Positions 54,778 through 63,486 of a stretch of 64,000 bases of DNA are shown one piece after another. The stretch covers positions 310,001-374,000 of the forward strand of contig CBDICY010000013.1 of NCBI GenBank assembly GCA_965277445.1, given 5' to 3'. The first letter of the stretch is position 1; each line of letters begins with the position of its first letter. Below the pieces are notes generated by a model. That model was not told the origin of the DNA. It saw nothing but the letters and a program-made list of their open reading frames with translations, and did no database searches. The stretch is from JAFMDF01 sp965277445 (lineage in GTDB: Bacteria; Bacteroidota; Bacteroidia; Chitinophagales; Saprospiraceae). Position numbers and translations under genes: made by a program.

Positions 54778-54797
54778 ACTGTGCCAGACTGTGCCAG
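54778..54797. repeat. Small tandem duplication in the Roco-M81 gap
   Basis: ACTGTGCCAG is present twice in direct tandem. The 54669-55028 gap otherwise shows no recognisable element beyond AT-rich sequence. Confidence 0.3.
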
Positions 54798-55028
54798 TTT
54801 TAACTAAAAAAGCGTTATCTGTGCGATTAATTTATAAACAAGAAAATGGTTAAATTTTTGATTATCAATAGATTAGTATGTCTTGTAAGTACGGCGGTTT
54901 TCCTGCCACCCCGACTCGTTTTATTGGATTAGAAGTATTAAAATAAGCCACATTTATCCTATAATCATAATTGAAAATCCACCCAAATTCCCTACCTTCA
55001 CCTCATCAAAAAATCTAAAACCACCATC

Positions 55029-56582
55029 ATGCAAAAACGAACCACCTTCCTACTACTAATCCTATCTCTCTTCCTATCTTGCCAACAAAAAGAAACCCAA
55101 AAAGCAAAACCCAAGATAGCCATAGCTGGCTTCGCCATAGAATCCAGCACCTTCTCGCCAGCGAAAACAGAGGAAGCAGCCTTTCATGCCCGCTATAAAG
55201 AAGGCATTTTTTACATGTATCCATTTTTAGCCAAAACCACAGATTTACGCCAACAAGTAGATTGGTATCCAACGGTCAGAGGGCATGCCTTGCCTGGGGG
55301 CATTGTGACCAAAGAAGCTTATGAATCTTTATTGGGCAAAACGCTTAAATTATTACAAGAAAATTTGCCTTATGATGGTTTGTTTTTGGACATTCACGGC
55401 GCTATGAGTGTGGAAGGATTGGACGACCCCGAAGGCGATATGATTGCTAGGATTCGGGAAGTGGTAGGCAATACCACCTTGATTTCTACGTCGATGGATT
55501 TACATGGCAATGTCTCGGAAAAATTAGCGGCAAATACCGACTTAATCACCTGCTATCGGATGGCACCACATGAAGATGCAATGGAGTCTAAAAAAAGAGC
55601 GGTGGTTAATTTGGTGGAACGATTAGCAAGCGGCAAAGGCAAACCTAACTATAAAGCCCGCATCAAAGTACCGATTTTATTACCTGGTGAAAAGACCAGT
55701 ACTAGAGTAGAACCCGGTAAAAGCCTCTATGCCAAAGTGCAACCGTTGACGGAACAAGCAGGTGTCATTGATGCGGCTATTTGGATGGGTTACCCTTGGG
55801 CAGATGAACCTCGAAATCATGGGGTCGTCATGGCAGTTGGAGATGATAAAACACAAGTGGCAAAGGCGGCAGAAACCTTAGCCGAAGCGTTCTGGGCAGC
55901 CAAAGACGATTTTGAGTTTATTGCCCCAACGGTGGATTGGGTGGAAAGCATTCCCGCAGCCATAAAAAGTGATAAACGACCTTTTTTCATTAGTGATATG
56001 GGCGATAATCCCACCGCAGGCGGTGCAGGTGATGTTTCTTGGACCTTAACCGAAATTTTAAAAGATAAAAACTTAGCAGCCAATCCAGATTTAACCGTAA
56101 TTTATGCGTCTATTCCAGGGCCAAAATTGATAGAAACCGCTTTAAAAGTGGGCAAAGGTGGTCAAGTATCTGCGCCAGTTGGGGCGGCAGTAGATGACCG
56201 TTATGCCCCACCTGTACAATTAACAGGAACGGTGGAAGCCATCAAAGAAGGTGATAAGAATGCGGAAATAGAAGTGGTGGTCAAAGTAAATAATATCCAC
56301 GTCATTGTCACCAAAAAACGGAAACCTTATCATTATCAAAAAGATTTTACCGACTTAGGTTTGGATATTAGAACCGCAGATATTGTCTTCGTGAAAATTG
56401 GTTATTTAGTCCCCGAATTATACGATATTCAAAAGGGGTGGCTGATGGCGTTAACGCCTGGTGGGGTAGACCAAGATTTGCACCGTTTGGATTACAAAAG
56501 AATTCAGCGACCAATGTTTCCTGTGGATGAATTTACAAGTGAGCCTGATTTATCGGCAAAGTTAATTCCAGTTGTAAAATAA
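55029..56582 (+). CDS. M81 family metallopeptidase (MlrC-like) lipoprotein
   Basis: 517 residues. A lipoprotein signal (MQKRTTFLLLILSLFLSC, lipid Cys at 18) implies periplasmic or outer-membrane placement. The MlrC family is recognised from IAIAGFAIESSTFSPAKTEE near the N-terminus, LDIHGAMSVEGLDDPEG (metal-binding Asp/His region), STSMDLHGNVSE, CYRMAPHEDAMES and FISDMGDNPTAGGAGD with a C-terminal beta domain. MlrC was described in microcystin breakdown; most family members act on unknown peptides or N-acyl compounds, so microcystin activity is not implied. A terminator-like hairpin follows the stop. Confidence 0.9.
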   Translation: MQKRTTFLLLILSLFLSCQQKETQKAKPKIAIAGFAIESSTFSPAKTEEAAFHARYKEGIFYMYPFLAKTTDLRQQVDWYPTVRGHALPGGIVTKEAYESLLGKTLKLLQENLPYDGLFLDIHGAMSVEGLDDPEGDMIARIREVVGNTTLISTSMDLHGNVSEKLAANTDLITCYRMAPHEDAMESKKRAVVNLVERLASGKGKPNYKARIKVPILLPGEKTSTRVEPGKSLYAKVQPLTEQAGVIDAAIWMGYPWADEPRNHGVVMAVGDDKTQVAKAAETLAEAFWAAKDDFEFIAPTVDWVESIPAAIKSDKRPFFISDMGDNPTAGGAGDVSWTLTEILKDKNLAANPDLTVIYASIPGPKLIETALKVGKGGQVSAPVGAAVDDRYAPPVQLTGTVEAIKEGDKNAEIEVVVKVNNIHVIVTKKRKPYHYQKDFTDLGLDIRTADIVFVKIGYLVPELYDIQKGWLMALTPGGVDQDLHRLDYKRIQRPMFPVDEFTSEPDLSAKLIPVVK

Positions 56583-56616
56583 AAAATATCTCAAATAACA
56601 AATCCGTTGGGAAAAA

Positions 56617-56657
56617 TAATCCGTTGGGTCGTAAAAAACGCAACGGATTACTTTTTT
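56617..56657 (+). terminator. Terminator of the M81 gene
   Basis: A 10-bp stem TAATCCGTTG / CAACGGATTA with a 14-nt loop is followed by CTTTTTT. A tandem AATCCGTTGG copy lies just upstream. The same CCGTTGG word forms the palindrome at 63487-63550. Confidence 0.65.
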
Positions 56658-56729
56658 AGGAGTTGTTATTAATTAGTTAAACCAAATTGGAGGGAGCGGG
56701 AAATAGTATCATCTTACGCCAAATACTCT

Positions 56730-56737
56730 TATATTTG
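56730..56737 (+). promoter_or_regulatory. TATATTTG -7 box before the HMA-like gene
   Basis: An exact TAnnTTTG match lies 77 bp before the ATG at 56814. The -33 box is not clear. Confidence 0.4.
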
Positions 56738-56813
56738 TCAACAAGGGTTAGCCTCCTAATGATGGACTAAACTTTTAGATTAAATTTTAGTTAGCACTAA
56801 TAAAAAAGAAGCA

Positions 56814-57170
56814 ATGAAAATTATAAAATTAGTAGGTACAATATTGGCGATGGTTTGTGTACTAGCAACAACTACTTATGCCCAAACAGGAGAAACAGCA
56901 AGTACTACCGAGGTAGTCACAGCAACTGCCAAAACCATCAAAGTAAAAGTAAAAGGTGTCGGTTGTGCAAGAGATTTACAAGCTATTTCTATGAATGTCG
57001 CAAAAGTAGATGGAGTTAGCATTTGTGAAACACTTAAAAAAGGAGCGACAACTACTTTTTCGGTAACGTTTAATCCAAGTGTGGCGGACGAAAAGGAGAT
57101 TTATTCAGCGGTTGAAGATACGCCAGGATGTAGCAATCAAACGGCTCGACCTTATAAGGTAAAATTGTAG
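56814..57170 (+). CDS. Exported heavy-metal-associated (HMA)-like domain protein
   Basis: 118 residues with signal peptide MKIIKLVGTILAMVCVLATT ending at TYAQ. The mature part reads as one HMA-like ferredoxin fold: IKVKVKGVGCARDLQAISMN in place of the GMTCxxC loop, then VAKVDGVS and VTFNPSVADEKEIYSAVEDT. Only one Cys of the metal loop remains (GVGC), with two more Cys (CETLK and TPGCSNQ), so metal ligation may differ from Atx1/MerP. A TonB-dependent receptor with a CC..C motif follows 274 bp downstream, a common pairing suggesting periplasmic metal handling (inference). Confidence 0.75.
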   Translation: MKIIKLVGTILAMVCVLATTTYAQTGETASTTEVVTATAKTIKVKVKGVGCARDLQAISMNVAKVDGVSICETLKKGATTTFSVTFNPSVADEKEIYSAVEDTPGCSNQTARPYKVKL

Positions 57171-57194
57171 AAGCTTTAAAGGTAAGTTCTTCGT

Positions 57195-57319
57195 GCAGGT
57201 CAGGAGACCTGCGGATAGCAGTTTCTAGTCTGGAGACTAGAAACATCGGTGCTATTTTCTAAATCCGATATTCCTAGTCTCCAGATTAGGAATCAGTATC
57301 TAGTCGTCTCCAGACGACT
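57195..57319. repeat. Four consecutive hairpins with AGTCT-(GG/CC)-AGACT cores
   Basis: GCAGGTC/GACCTGC (57195-57212), GTTTCTAGTCT/AGACTAGAAAC (57221-57244, GG centre), ATTCCTAGTCT/AGATTAGGAAT (57270-57293, CC centre) and AGTCGTCT/AGACGACT (57302-57319, CC centre). They fill most of the space between the HMA-like and receptor genes. Confidence 0.65.
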
Positions 57320-57444
57320 TTCGTTTTAAAACTTATGATTAAAGTTGTAAAATTGTTGGGAAGGATAGGATAATCTAAACAATCTCAATCAGTTTAGCAA
57401 ATTAACTCAAAAAGTAAAGTTACTGGTCGTAAATAGTGTGAACA

Positions 57445-59685
57445 TTGAATCAACTAATAAAATTAGCTACCCTTATTTTTTGTCTTTCTCCATTGATGGG
57501 GCATGGGCAAACCATTACAGGAATAGTATTGAATACTGACCGAGAAGCTTTAATCGGCGCAAATTTATATTGGGCAGGTACTAGCCTAGGAACAGTAACA
57601 GATACAGATGGCTATTTTGAATTATCTTCAAAAGAACAAACGACAAATCTATTAGTCGTAAGTTATGTAGGGCATGAAACGGATACAATAGACCTCAATT
57701 TAAGCCAATCCACTAAATTAAAGATTACCTTAAAAGCGACGAATACGCTGGACCAAGTCGTCGTTTCTGGTCAACAAGATGCCGTGATTATTTCCAATAT
57801 CAAGGCAATTAAAAGTGAGCAAATTACCCAAACGAGTTTGCGACAAGCTGCTTGTTGTGATTTGGCAGGTTGTTTTGGTGGACAATCATCGGTGACCCCA
57901 CAAACGACGAATGTAGTGACCAATGCTAAAGAATTGCGAATTTTAGGTTTATCGGGTGTCTATAATCAAGTGTTGATTGATGGATTTCCATTAATAAAAG
58001 GATTGGCTTATACCTATGGCATTAGCAGCATACCAGGGACGTTGGTAGATAATATTTTTATTGCCAAAGGAGCGAATAGTGTCTTGCAGGGCTACGAAAG
58101 TATTAGCGGACAAATCAATGTACAAACGATAAATCCAAGGACATCAGATAAATTACTAGTCAATGGCTATGTCAATAGTTTTATGGAAAAGCATTTTAAT
58201 GTGAATTATGCTTTTAAAAAAGGAGAATGGCATAGTTTGGCGACTTTTGGGACGGTACAGCCTGCTAATAAAGTGGATGGCGACGCCGATAATTTTTTGG
58301 ACTTACCTTTATTGACTCGCTATACTTTTGGTAATAAATGGACTTATGGCAATCCTAGTGAATGGGGTTGGAATAGCCAAATTAACCTACGCTATATTAG
58401 TGAAGAACGGATTGGTGGACAAAGCAATTTTGATGCCGCTACCGACCGTGGTAGCTCGACCGTCTATGGACAAACGGTACAATTAAACCAACCAGAAATT
58501 TCTGTAAAAACAGGATATAGATGGGACGATATTCATAACTTAACGGCTTATGCTTCCGCTTTTCGACAAGACCAAAACGCTTATTTTGGCTTGACCCAAT
58601 ATGATGCGGAGCAGGATTATTTTTATGGCAAGTTGCAGTACGAATATACGTATAAAGAAAAACATAGCTTAAAAACGGGATTGAGTTATCGCTATTCAAA
58701 TGTGCAAGAAAATATTGCATTTTCGGATGACTTATTGCCTAGAAGTTATGCGGGAAATTATCAACTAAAAGAAAATATAGCTGGTTTTTTTGCAGAGAAT
58801 ACGCTGTATTTATTGGAGGATAAATTGACTTGGATGATTGGTGTAAGAGGAGATGACCACAATCAATTTGGCTTTCAGTTAACGCCTCGAACTTTAGTAA
58901 AATATACTTTCTCTCCAGAAACAGTCGTGCGGGCAAATTTTGGAACAGGCTGGCGAACGGTGAATTTATTTAGTGAAAACATTGGTCTATTGGTCAGTTC
59001 TAGAGATATTATCATTGCAGATGATTTAGCGCCAGAAAAAGCAACGAATTATGGGATTAACTTTACCCATAAATTTGAAGGCTTAACCACAGGTGGGGTG
59101 TTAAGTTTGGATTATTATCGAACGGATTTTCAAAATCAGATTTTTCCAGATTACGATACTGACCCACAAAAAGCGATTATTCAGAATTTTAGGGACGAAA
59201 GTATCAGTAATGGTTTTCAAGCCGAAGTTGCCCTACATTTTAACGAACAATTTAATTGGAAAGTAGGCTATACGCATTTGGATGTTTATCGGATGATTGA
59301 TGGACAAAAACAACAATTGCCTTTCAACGCTAAGCATAAAGTGCTATCGACTTTTAGTTATCAACCATTATCAAAAAAATACCACTTCGACACCAATATT
59401 CATTGGTTTGGACAACAACGTTTACCCAATACTCAACAAAATCCAGTTGAATTTCAACGACCTGATTTTTCCAAACCTTATACGGTGGTTAATGCGCAAT
59501 TTACTTATAACCTAAAACGATTGGAATTATATACGGGCGTAGAGAACATCTTTAATTTCCGACAAAACCGAGCGATTTTAAGTTGGGAAAACCCTTTTAG
59601 CCCTTATTTTGATACATCTTCTGTATGGGGACCTACACGAGGGCGGGAGTTTTATTTAGGGTTTCGATTTCGAATAGTAGAGTAA
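57445..59685 (+). CDS. TonB-dependent receptor, probably for a metal
   Basis: 746 residues. A TTG start at 57445 is used: an in-frame stop lies just upstream, and this start yields a complete signal peptide (MNQLIKLATLIFCLSPLMGH). A carboxypeptidase-like domain follows (ITGIVLNTDREALIGANLYW), then a linker with RQAACCDLAGCFGGQSSV, the plug (LRILGLSGVYNQVLIDGFPL) and a barrel ending GREFYLGFRFRIVE. The Cys-Cys-Asp-Leu motif before the plug is characteristic of Bacteroidota receptors found next to HMA-domain proteins, often annotated for iron or copper. Metal identity is not determinable. Energised by TonB. Confidence 0.9.
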   Translation: MNQLIKLATLIFCLSPLMGHGQTITGIVLNTDREALIGANLYWAGTSLGTVTDTDGYFELSSKEQTTNLLVVSYVGHETDTIDLNLSQSTKLKITLKATNTLDQVVVSGQQDAVIISNIKAIKSEQITQTSLRQAACCDLAGCFGGQSSVTPQTTNVVTNAKELRILGLSGVYNQVLIDGFPLIKGLAYTYGISSIPGTLVDNIFIAKGANSVLQGYESISGQINVQTINPRTSDKLLVNGYVNSFMEKHFNVNYAFKKGEWHSLATFGTVQPANKVDGDADNFLDLPLLTRYTFGNKWTYGNPSEWGWNSQINLRYISEERIGGQSNFDAATDRGSSTVYGQTVQLNQPEISVKTGYRWDDIHNLTAYASAFRQDQNAYFGLTQYDAEQDYFYGKLQYEYTYKEKHSLKTGLSYRYSNVQENIAFSDDLLPRSYAGNYQLKENIAGFFAENTLYLLEDKLTWMIGVRGDDHNQFGFQLTPRTLVKYTFSPETVVRANFGTGWRTVNLFSENIGLLVSSRDIIIADDLAPEKATNYGINFTHKFEGLTTGGVLSLDYYRTDFQNQIFPDYDTDPQKAIIQNFRDESISNGFQAEVALHFNEQFNWKVGYTHLDVYRMIDGQKQQLPFNAKHKVLSTFSYQPLSKKYHFDTNIHWFGQQRLPNTQQNPVEFQRPDFSKPYTVVNAQFTYNLKRLELYTGVENIFNFRQNRAILSWENPFSPYFDTSSVWGPTRGREFYLGFRFRIVE

Positions 59686-59791
59686 AATAAGCACATATAT
59701 TAGGAGAAAGGAGGTGGTTTAAAATTTGAGCTGGATGCCTGAACTTGAATTTTATTTAGTATCTTTGGTTTGCACCAACGCCAATTTCCTA

Positions 59792-61162
59792 ATGAAATAC
59801 CTTAAACTAATAACCCTTCTATTCCTAAATAGCAACGCTTTATTGCTGTATGCGCAATGTCCCATTCCTTTTGAAATAGAAAATTTATATATTAATAATA
59901 CCATTAGACTAGATTGTGGAGATACTTTTCAATTAGAAGTGATAGCTCCTGTTACGGATGCGATGCTCCAAATAGAATGGACCACCGTTCAAGGAAATAT
60001 TTTGGCAGGTGCCAATACATTAACCCCCATTATCAATGATTTAGGCACTTACACCGTAGAAATAAGTGCGACAATAGATAGTGTCATCTGTGTAGCTAAG
60101 CAGAATATTCAAGCCGAATCCTTTATCAGAGCCCCTTTAAATATTTCCTTCCCTGAATCTATTAATTGTAACCGCTCTGAGGTGACGCTGACCGCAGTAG
60201 ATGACGTCATTCAATCCGACTACTTATATCAATGGACAACTACTTTTGGGAGTATTATTTCAGACCCCACTCAACCTAATATTACCGTTAATAGCGCAGG
60301 GATTTATAATTTGATCCGAACGGACTTAATGGGGAATTGTCCTGCCAATGTTCCAGTTATTGTTTTTGACGAAAGAATTGTCAAATTTGATATGATCTTT
60401 TCTCCTCCAGATTGTTCACAAACGGAAGGGATGATTTCTATTGTTAATATTCTTGGTGGAAGTGGCGATTACAGTTATTCCATTGATGGTGGCATAAATT
60501 TTCAAACAAATCCTGATTTCCTAATCCAAGCAGGCGGATTTTACGAACTATTTGTTCGAGATGAACAAAATGCTTGTTTTTTAACCAAGGATACCAATAT
60601 TTCTTTTACTCCGATTATCCAAAACCTACAATTATCAGAAGAAATTACTTTAAAAAAAGGAATCAATTATACACTTCCCTTAAGCACTAATTTACCCGAT
60701 TCTTTAATTGAAAGTATTGAATGGCAACCAGCAGAAGGATTGAGTTGTACGGATTGTTTAAATCCATCTTTATTAGTCGATAGAAATCAAATATACGAAG
60801 TGACCATCAAAGATAAAAGTGGTTGTGAAGCCCAAGCCAGCATTCAAATTATCGTCACTAAAGCAACTGATATTTATGTGCCAACTATTTTCTCTCCCAA
60901 TTCAGATGGGATCAATGATAGATTTACCATTTATGCAAATACTAGAAAAGTGGATAAGATTCAACAGTTGCTAATTTTTGACCGCTACGGTAACTTAGTT
61001 TTTGAACGGAGCGATTTTGTACCCAATTTTAGTCAACTTGGATGGGACGGTCGTTTTAGAGGACAAGAGGTAGGAATAGGCGTGTATTTGTTTTCTGCGA
61101 AAATAGATTTTTTAGATGGTTCTACTACTTTGGTGAATGATGCAGTCACCTTAGTAAGATAG
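59792..61162 (+). CDS. T9SS type B (gliding-motility-associated C-terminal domain) cargo protein
   Basis: 456 residues from the ATG at 59792, chosen because it begins a signal peptide (MKYLKLITLLFLNSNALLLY, ending AQ); an ATG 66 bp upstream is less likely. The middle contains Ig/PKD-like beta domains with many Cys (VICVAKQNIQAE, LDCGDTFQLEV, CSQTEGMISIVNILGGSGDY). The C-terminal 90 residues are the type B sorting domain: IYVPTIFSPNSDGINDRFTI, then LIFDRYGNLVFE and WDGRFRGQEVGIGVYLF. Secreted through type IX and surface-bound or released. No catalytic motif seen. Confidence 0.87.
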   Translation: MKYLKLITLLFLNSNALLLYAQCPIPFEIENLYINNTIRLDCGDTFQLEVIAPVTDAMLQIEWTTVQGNILAGANTLTPIINDLGTYTVEISATIDSVICVAKQNIQAESFIRAPLNISFPESINCNRSEVTLTAVDDVIQSDYLYQWTTTFGSIISDPTQPNITVNSAGIYNLIRTDLMGNCPANVPVIVFDERIVKFDMIFSPPDCSQTEGMISIVNILGGSGDYSYSIDGGINFQTNPDFLIQAGGFYELFVRDEQNACFLTKDTNISFTPIIQNLQLSEEITLKKGINYTLPLSTNLPDSLIESIEWQPAEGLSCTDCLNPSLLVDRNQIYEVTIKDKSGCEAQASIQIIVTKATDIYVPTIFSPNSDGINDRFTIYANTRKVDKIQQLLIFDRYGNLVFERSDFVPNFSQLGWDGRFRGQEVGIGVYLFSAKIDFLDGSTTLVNDAVTLVR

Positions 61163-61352
61163 TAAAGAGTGTTTTTTATAAAAAAAGAAAAATGAGGAAC
61201 GTTTTCCGAAATATCAGGGTTATGATGCTAAGTCATATATTTTTACTATTAAATCTATCATTCAAATAATGTTTTTACATCTATCACATATTGAACTTGT
61301 AATGCAAAATAGCCTAGTCTATGATGGATAAGTAATGGAGGAAATCAACCAT

Positions 61353-61391
61353 AAAAAAGCCGCATAGATGATTGTCTATGCGGCTTTTTTT
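61353..61391. terminator. Strong (bidirectional) terminator before tRNA-His
   Basis: A 10-bp perfect stem GCCGCATAGA / TCTATGCGGC with a 6-nt loop, A6 before and T8 after. It probably ends the type B cargo transcript. Confidence 0.75.
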
Positions 61392-61400
61392 GTGAATATA

Positions 61401-61473
61401 TGCCAGGTAGCTTAATTGGTAAAGTGCCAGCATGTGAAGCTGGAGGATGCGGGTTCAATTCCCGTCCTGCGCA
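61401..61473 (+). tRNA. tRNA-His (GTG), acceptor stem imperfect
   Basis: 73 nt with tRNA numbering intact: D arm GCTT-loop-AAGT, anticodon stem CCAGC/GCTGG with loop ATGTGAA and anticodon GTG at 61434-61436, and T arm GCGGG-TTCAATT-CCCGT. The 3' acceptor strand is CCTGCGC with A73, which calls for GCGCAGG at the 5' end, but the sequence is TGCCAGG: only the inner four pairs form. One G seems deleted from GCGCAGG (leaving GCCAGG), or the stem forms with one bulged C. The gene may be inactive or carry a sequencing error. Confidence 0.75.
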
Positions 61474-61501
61474 TCTTTTTAAATTCTATAACGAACTCAT
61501 A

Positions 61502-61834
61502 ATGACACTTTTTAGACCCGTAAATCAAGCAGAATTAGATTTAATTATTGCCGCTAACTGGAAAGCATTTCCACCAAGACTAGTAGGGCAACCTATTTTT
61601 TATCCAGTTTTAAATGAAGTTTATGCCAATCAAATTAGTCGAGATTGGAATGTACCGACTTATGGCGTTGGATATGTGTTGAAATTTGAAGTGAAGGATG
61701 ATTTTTTGAAAAATTATGAAGTGCAACAAGTTGGATTAGACCATCATTTAGAGTTCTGGATATTAGCAGAAGATTTGGATGCGATGAATCAACATATTAT
61801 TGGTTCAATTGAATTGATAAACACCTTTCGGTAA
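61502..61834 (+). CDS. Small protein of the 'ADP-ribosylation/crystallin J1'-annotated family
   Basis: 110 residues from the ATG at 61502. A longer reading frame beginning at 61400 runs through the tRNA and is not real. The sequence (FRPVNQAELDLIIAANWKAF, PPRLVGQPIFYPVLNEVYAN, VQQVGLDHHLEFWILAEDLD) matches a widespread family of short proteins usually named ADP-ribosylation/crystallin J1 despite no catalytic resemblance to ADP-ribosylglycohydrolases. Function unknown. It is followed after 10 bp by the phosphatase-like gene, probably one transcript. Confidence 0.72.
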   Translation: MTLFRPVNQAELDLIIAANWKAFPPRLVGQPIFYPVLNEVYANQISRDWNVPTYGVGYVLKFEVKDDFLKNYEVQQVGLDHHLEFWILAEDLDAMNQHIIGSIELINTFR

Positions 61835-61844
61835 AATAAATGTA

Positions 61845-62201
61845 ATGAAGCCCAAGATAAAAATCTTATTTGTTTGCACAATGAATTATCAACGGAGTCG
61901 AACGGCGGAAGAAATTTATAAAACAGACGAACGGTTTGAGGTTCGTTCGGCAGGAGTATCTAAAGATGCCTATACAACTATCAATTTAGAAAATTTGTCT
62001 TGGGCAGATTTTATTATTGTGATGGAAAAAGGGCATCGCAATAAAATAAGGAAACGATTTAAAGAGATTTATCAAAATAAGGGTATCATTTGCTTATATA
62101 TTGCCGATGAATTTGACTTTATGGAGCAGGAATTGATACATTTAATCCAACATAAATTTGAATACATTTATCATTCAGAAATAAAGGGGAGGCGATTTTG
62201 A
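61845..62201 (+). CDS. Short low-molecular-weight protein-tyrosine-phosphatase-like protein
   Basis: 118 residues, shorter than the usual 150 of LMW-PTP/ArsC-type enzymes. The N-terminal loop FVCTMNYQRSRTAEEIY keeps the CX5RS geometry of the phosphate-binding loop (Cys, five residues, Arg-Ser), though it is not the canonical CxGNICRS. WADFIIVMEKGHRNKIRK follows as in the family, but the C-terminal DPF acid motif is not obvious (IADEFDFMEQEL might replace it). It may be a phosphotyrosine phosphatase or an inactive relative. Probably cotranscribed with the preceding gene. Confidence 0.7.
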   Translation: MKPKIKILFVCTMNYQRSRTAEEIYKTDERFEVRSAGVSKDAYTTINLENLSWADFIIVMEKGHRNKIRKRFKEIYQNKGIICLYIADEFDFMEQELIHLIQHKFEYIYHSEIKGRRF

Positions 62202-62329
62202 AGAGGAAAATTGTCTTTCCTTTTTTTAATAAAATAAACTTAGAATGGATTGGAGGGCTGTTTAGTAACTTAGAACGATTCGAACATAAAGAGGTGATGG
62301 CTAAATTTCGTAAAAAATATCATTATTAG
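62198..62329 (+). CDS. Possible 43-residue small ORF
   Basis: A TTG-initiated frame overlapping the phosphatase-like stop by four bases (TTGA overlap) encodes a basic, aromatic peptide (NLEWIGGLFSNLERFEHKEV is similar in composition to a helical peptide) and ends before the convergent dehydrogenase gene. It is not recognised, and supported only by position and uninterrupted frame. It could be chance. Confidence 0.2.
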   Translation: MKRKIVFPFFNKINLEWIGGLFSNLERFEHKEVMAKFRKKYHY

Positions 62330-62337
62330 TTTTCTGT

Positions 62338-63456
62338 TTAGTTACCAATTTTAACCGCCCCTCCTCCAATAATCTCCCCATTCCATTTAGCCAACATAGC
62401 TGCTTTAACATCTTTCAAAGAAAAAACACGAGAAACATAAGGTGTAATCTTCCCTTCATTCACCCATTGAAAAATATCTTTTACTCTTTGTGGTCGAATA
62501 GTCGGATCATGTTGAGCTGCAATAACCGAAGGACAGCCCAAAACCTTTAAGCCTTTCATCATAATTAAATTAGTCGGCAAACGATTGACATTTGGCGCAC
62601 CTCGTTTGCCTTTTCCTCTGGCTACAAAAGGAGTCGCTGCCCAGCCAACGATCAGAAATCGAGCGCCAAATTTTACACAGCGCAAACTTTCATCAGAAAT
62701 TGCCCCACCAACGCCGTCATAAACCACATCCACGCCTTTACCATCCGTTAGTACTTTAACATCGCCTCTGAATCTACGAACTTTTTCATCGGGATGAGTC
62801 GCTTTAGTATTGACGGTATAATCCGCACCTTGTGCTTTGACAACTGCCAACTTTTCATCAGAACGCCCAGTAGCAATAACCGTAGCACCCAATAATTTAG
62901 CAAGATGCACCGCTGCCAAACCTGTAGCACCAGATGCGCCATGAATCAACACCGTTTCTCCTGCTTGTAATTGTCCACAAGTAATCAGACAATGATAAGC
63001 CGTTTCATAACTGCCCAATAAATTACAAGCTTGATCGAAAGACAAGCGTTTTGGCATCGGAATAATAGCTTCGATTGGGGCAACTGCATAAGTAGCAAAA
63101 CCACCATATTGTTGATATTTTCCTGGCGAACGTGGTCCACTTATAAAACCATCCACCATTACTTTATCCCCAATTTTAAGCTTATCAGTTTCAACTGCTG
63201 CACCCATCGATAGCACTACGCCACAATATTCCAAACCAGGCGTGTAGGGTAGCGGTGGTTGATGTTGATATTGCCCACTTGTCATTATTAAATCTACCCA
63301 ACCGATCGCTGAACTTTTTACTTTAATTAAAACATCGGTGTCTCCCAATGTTTTTATATCTGGTATGGGTTGGTTGACTATTTCTAGTATTTGGTTGACG
63401 CCTTCTAGAGGTGTTTCTGCGAATTGGGTTATTTGGGCTTTTTTTCCTATTTGCAT
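62338..63456 (-). CDS. Medium-chain dehydrogenase/reductase, NADPH:quinone oxidoreductase type
   Basis: 372 residues. The GroES-like N-terminal domain reads DVLIKVKSSAIGWVDLIMTS, then PYTPGLEYCGVV and IGDKVMVDG. The Rossmann part has AGETVLIHGASGATGLAAVH, the AXXGXXG-type NADP site, and VDVVYDGVGG. The Cys/His ligands of zinc alcohol dehydrogenases are lacking, so it is zinc-independent like QOR or enoyl reductases. Predicted reaction: NADPH-dependent reduction of quinones or alpha,beta-unsaturated carbonyls. It is preceded by a perfect 27-bp palindrome in the gap to the next minus-strand gene. Confidence 0.88.
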   Translation of the reverse strand: MQIGKKAQITQFAETPLEGVNQILEIVNQPIPDIKTLGDTDVLIKVKSSAIGWVDLIMTSGQYQHQPPLPYTPGLEYCGVVLSMGAAVETDKLKIGDKVMVDGFISGPRSPGKYQQYGGFATYAVAPIEAIIPMPKRLSFDQACNLLGSYETAYHCLITCGQLQAGETVLIHGASGATGLAAVHLAKLLGATVIATGRSDEKLAVVKAQGADYTVNTKATHPDEKVRRFRGDVKVLTDGKGVDVVYDGVGGAISDESLRCVKFGARFLIVGWAATPFVARGKGKRGAPNVNRLPTNLIMMKGLKVLGCPSVIAAQHDPTIRPQRVKDIFQWVNEGKITPYVSRVFSLKDVKAAMLAKWNGEIIGGGAVKIGN

Positions 63457-63486
63457 TTTTCTGTTTATAATATTTCAAAATATAAA

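Noticed and set aside
55029..56582. Assigning microcystin degradation to the M81 gene
   Set aside because: No mlrA, mlrB or mlrD genes are nearby, and most M81 proteins have unrelated or unknown substrates.
61400..61501. N-terminal extension of the small protein gene from 61400
   Set aside because: The extension reads through the tRNA-His; the natural start is the ATG at 61502.
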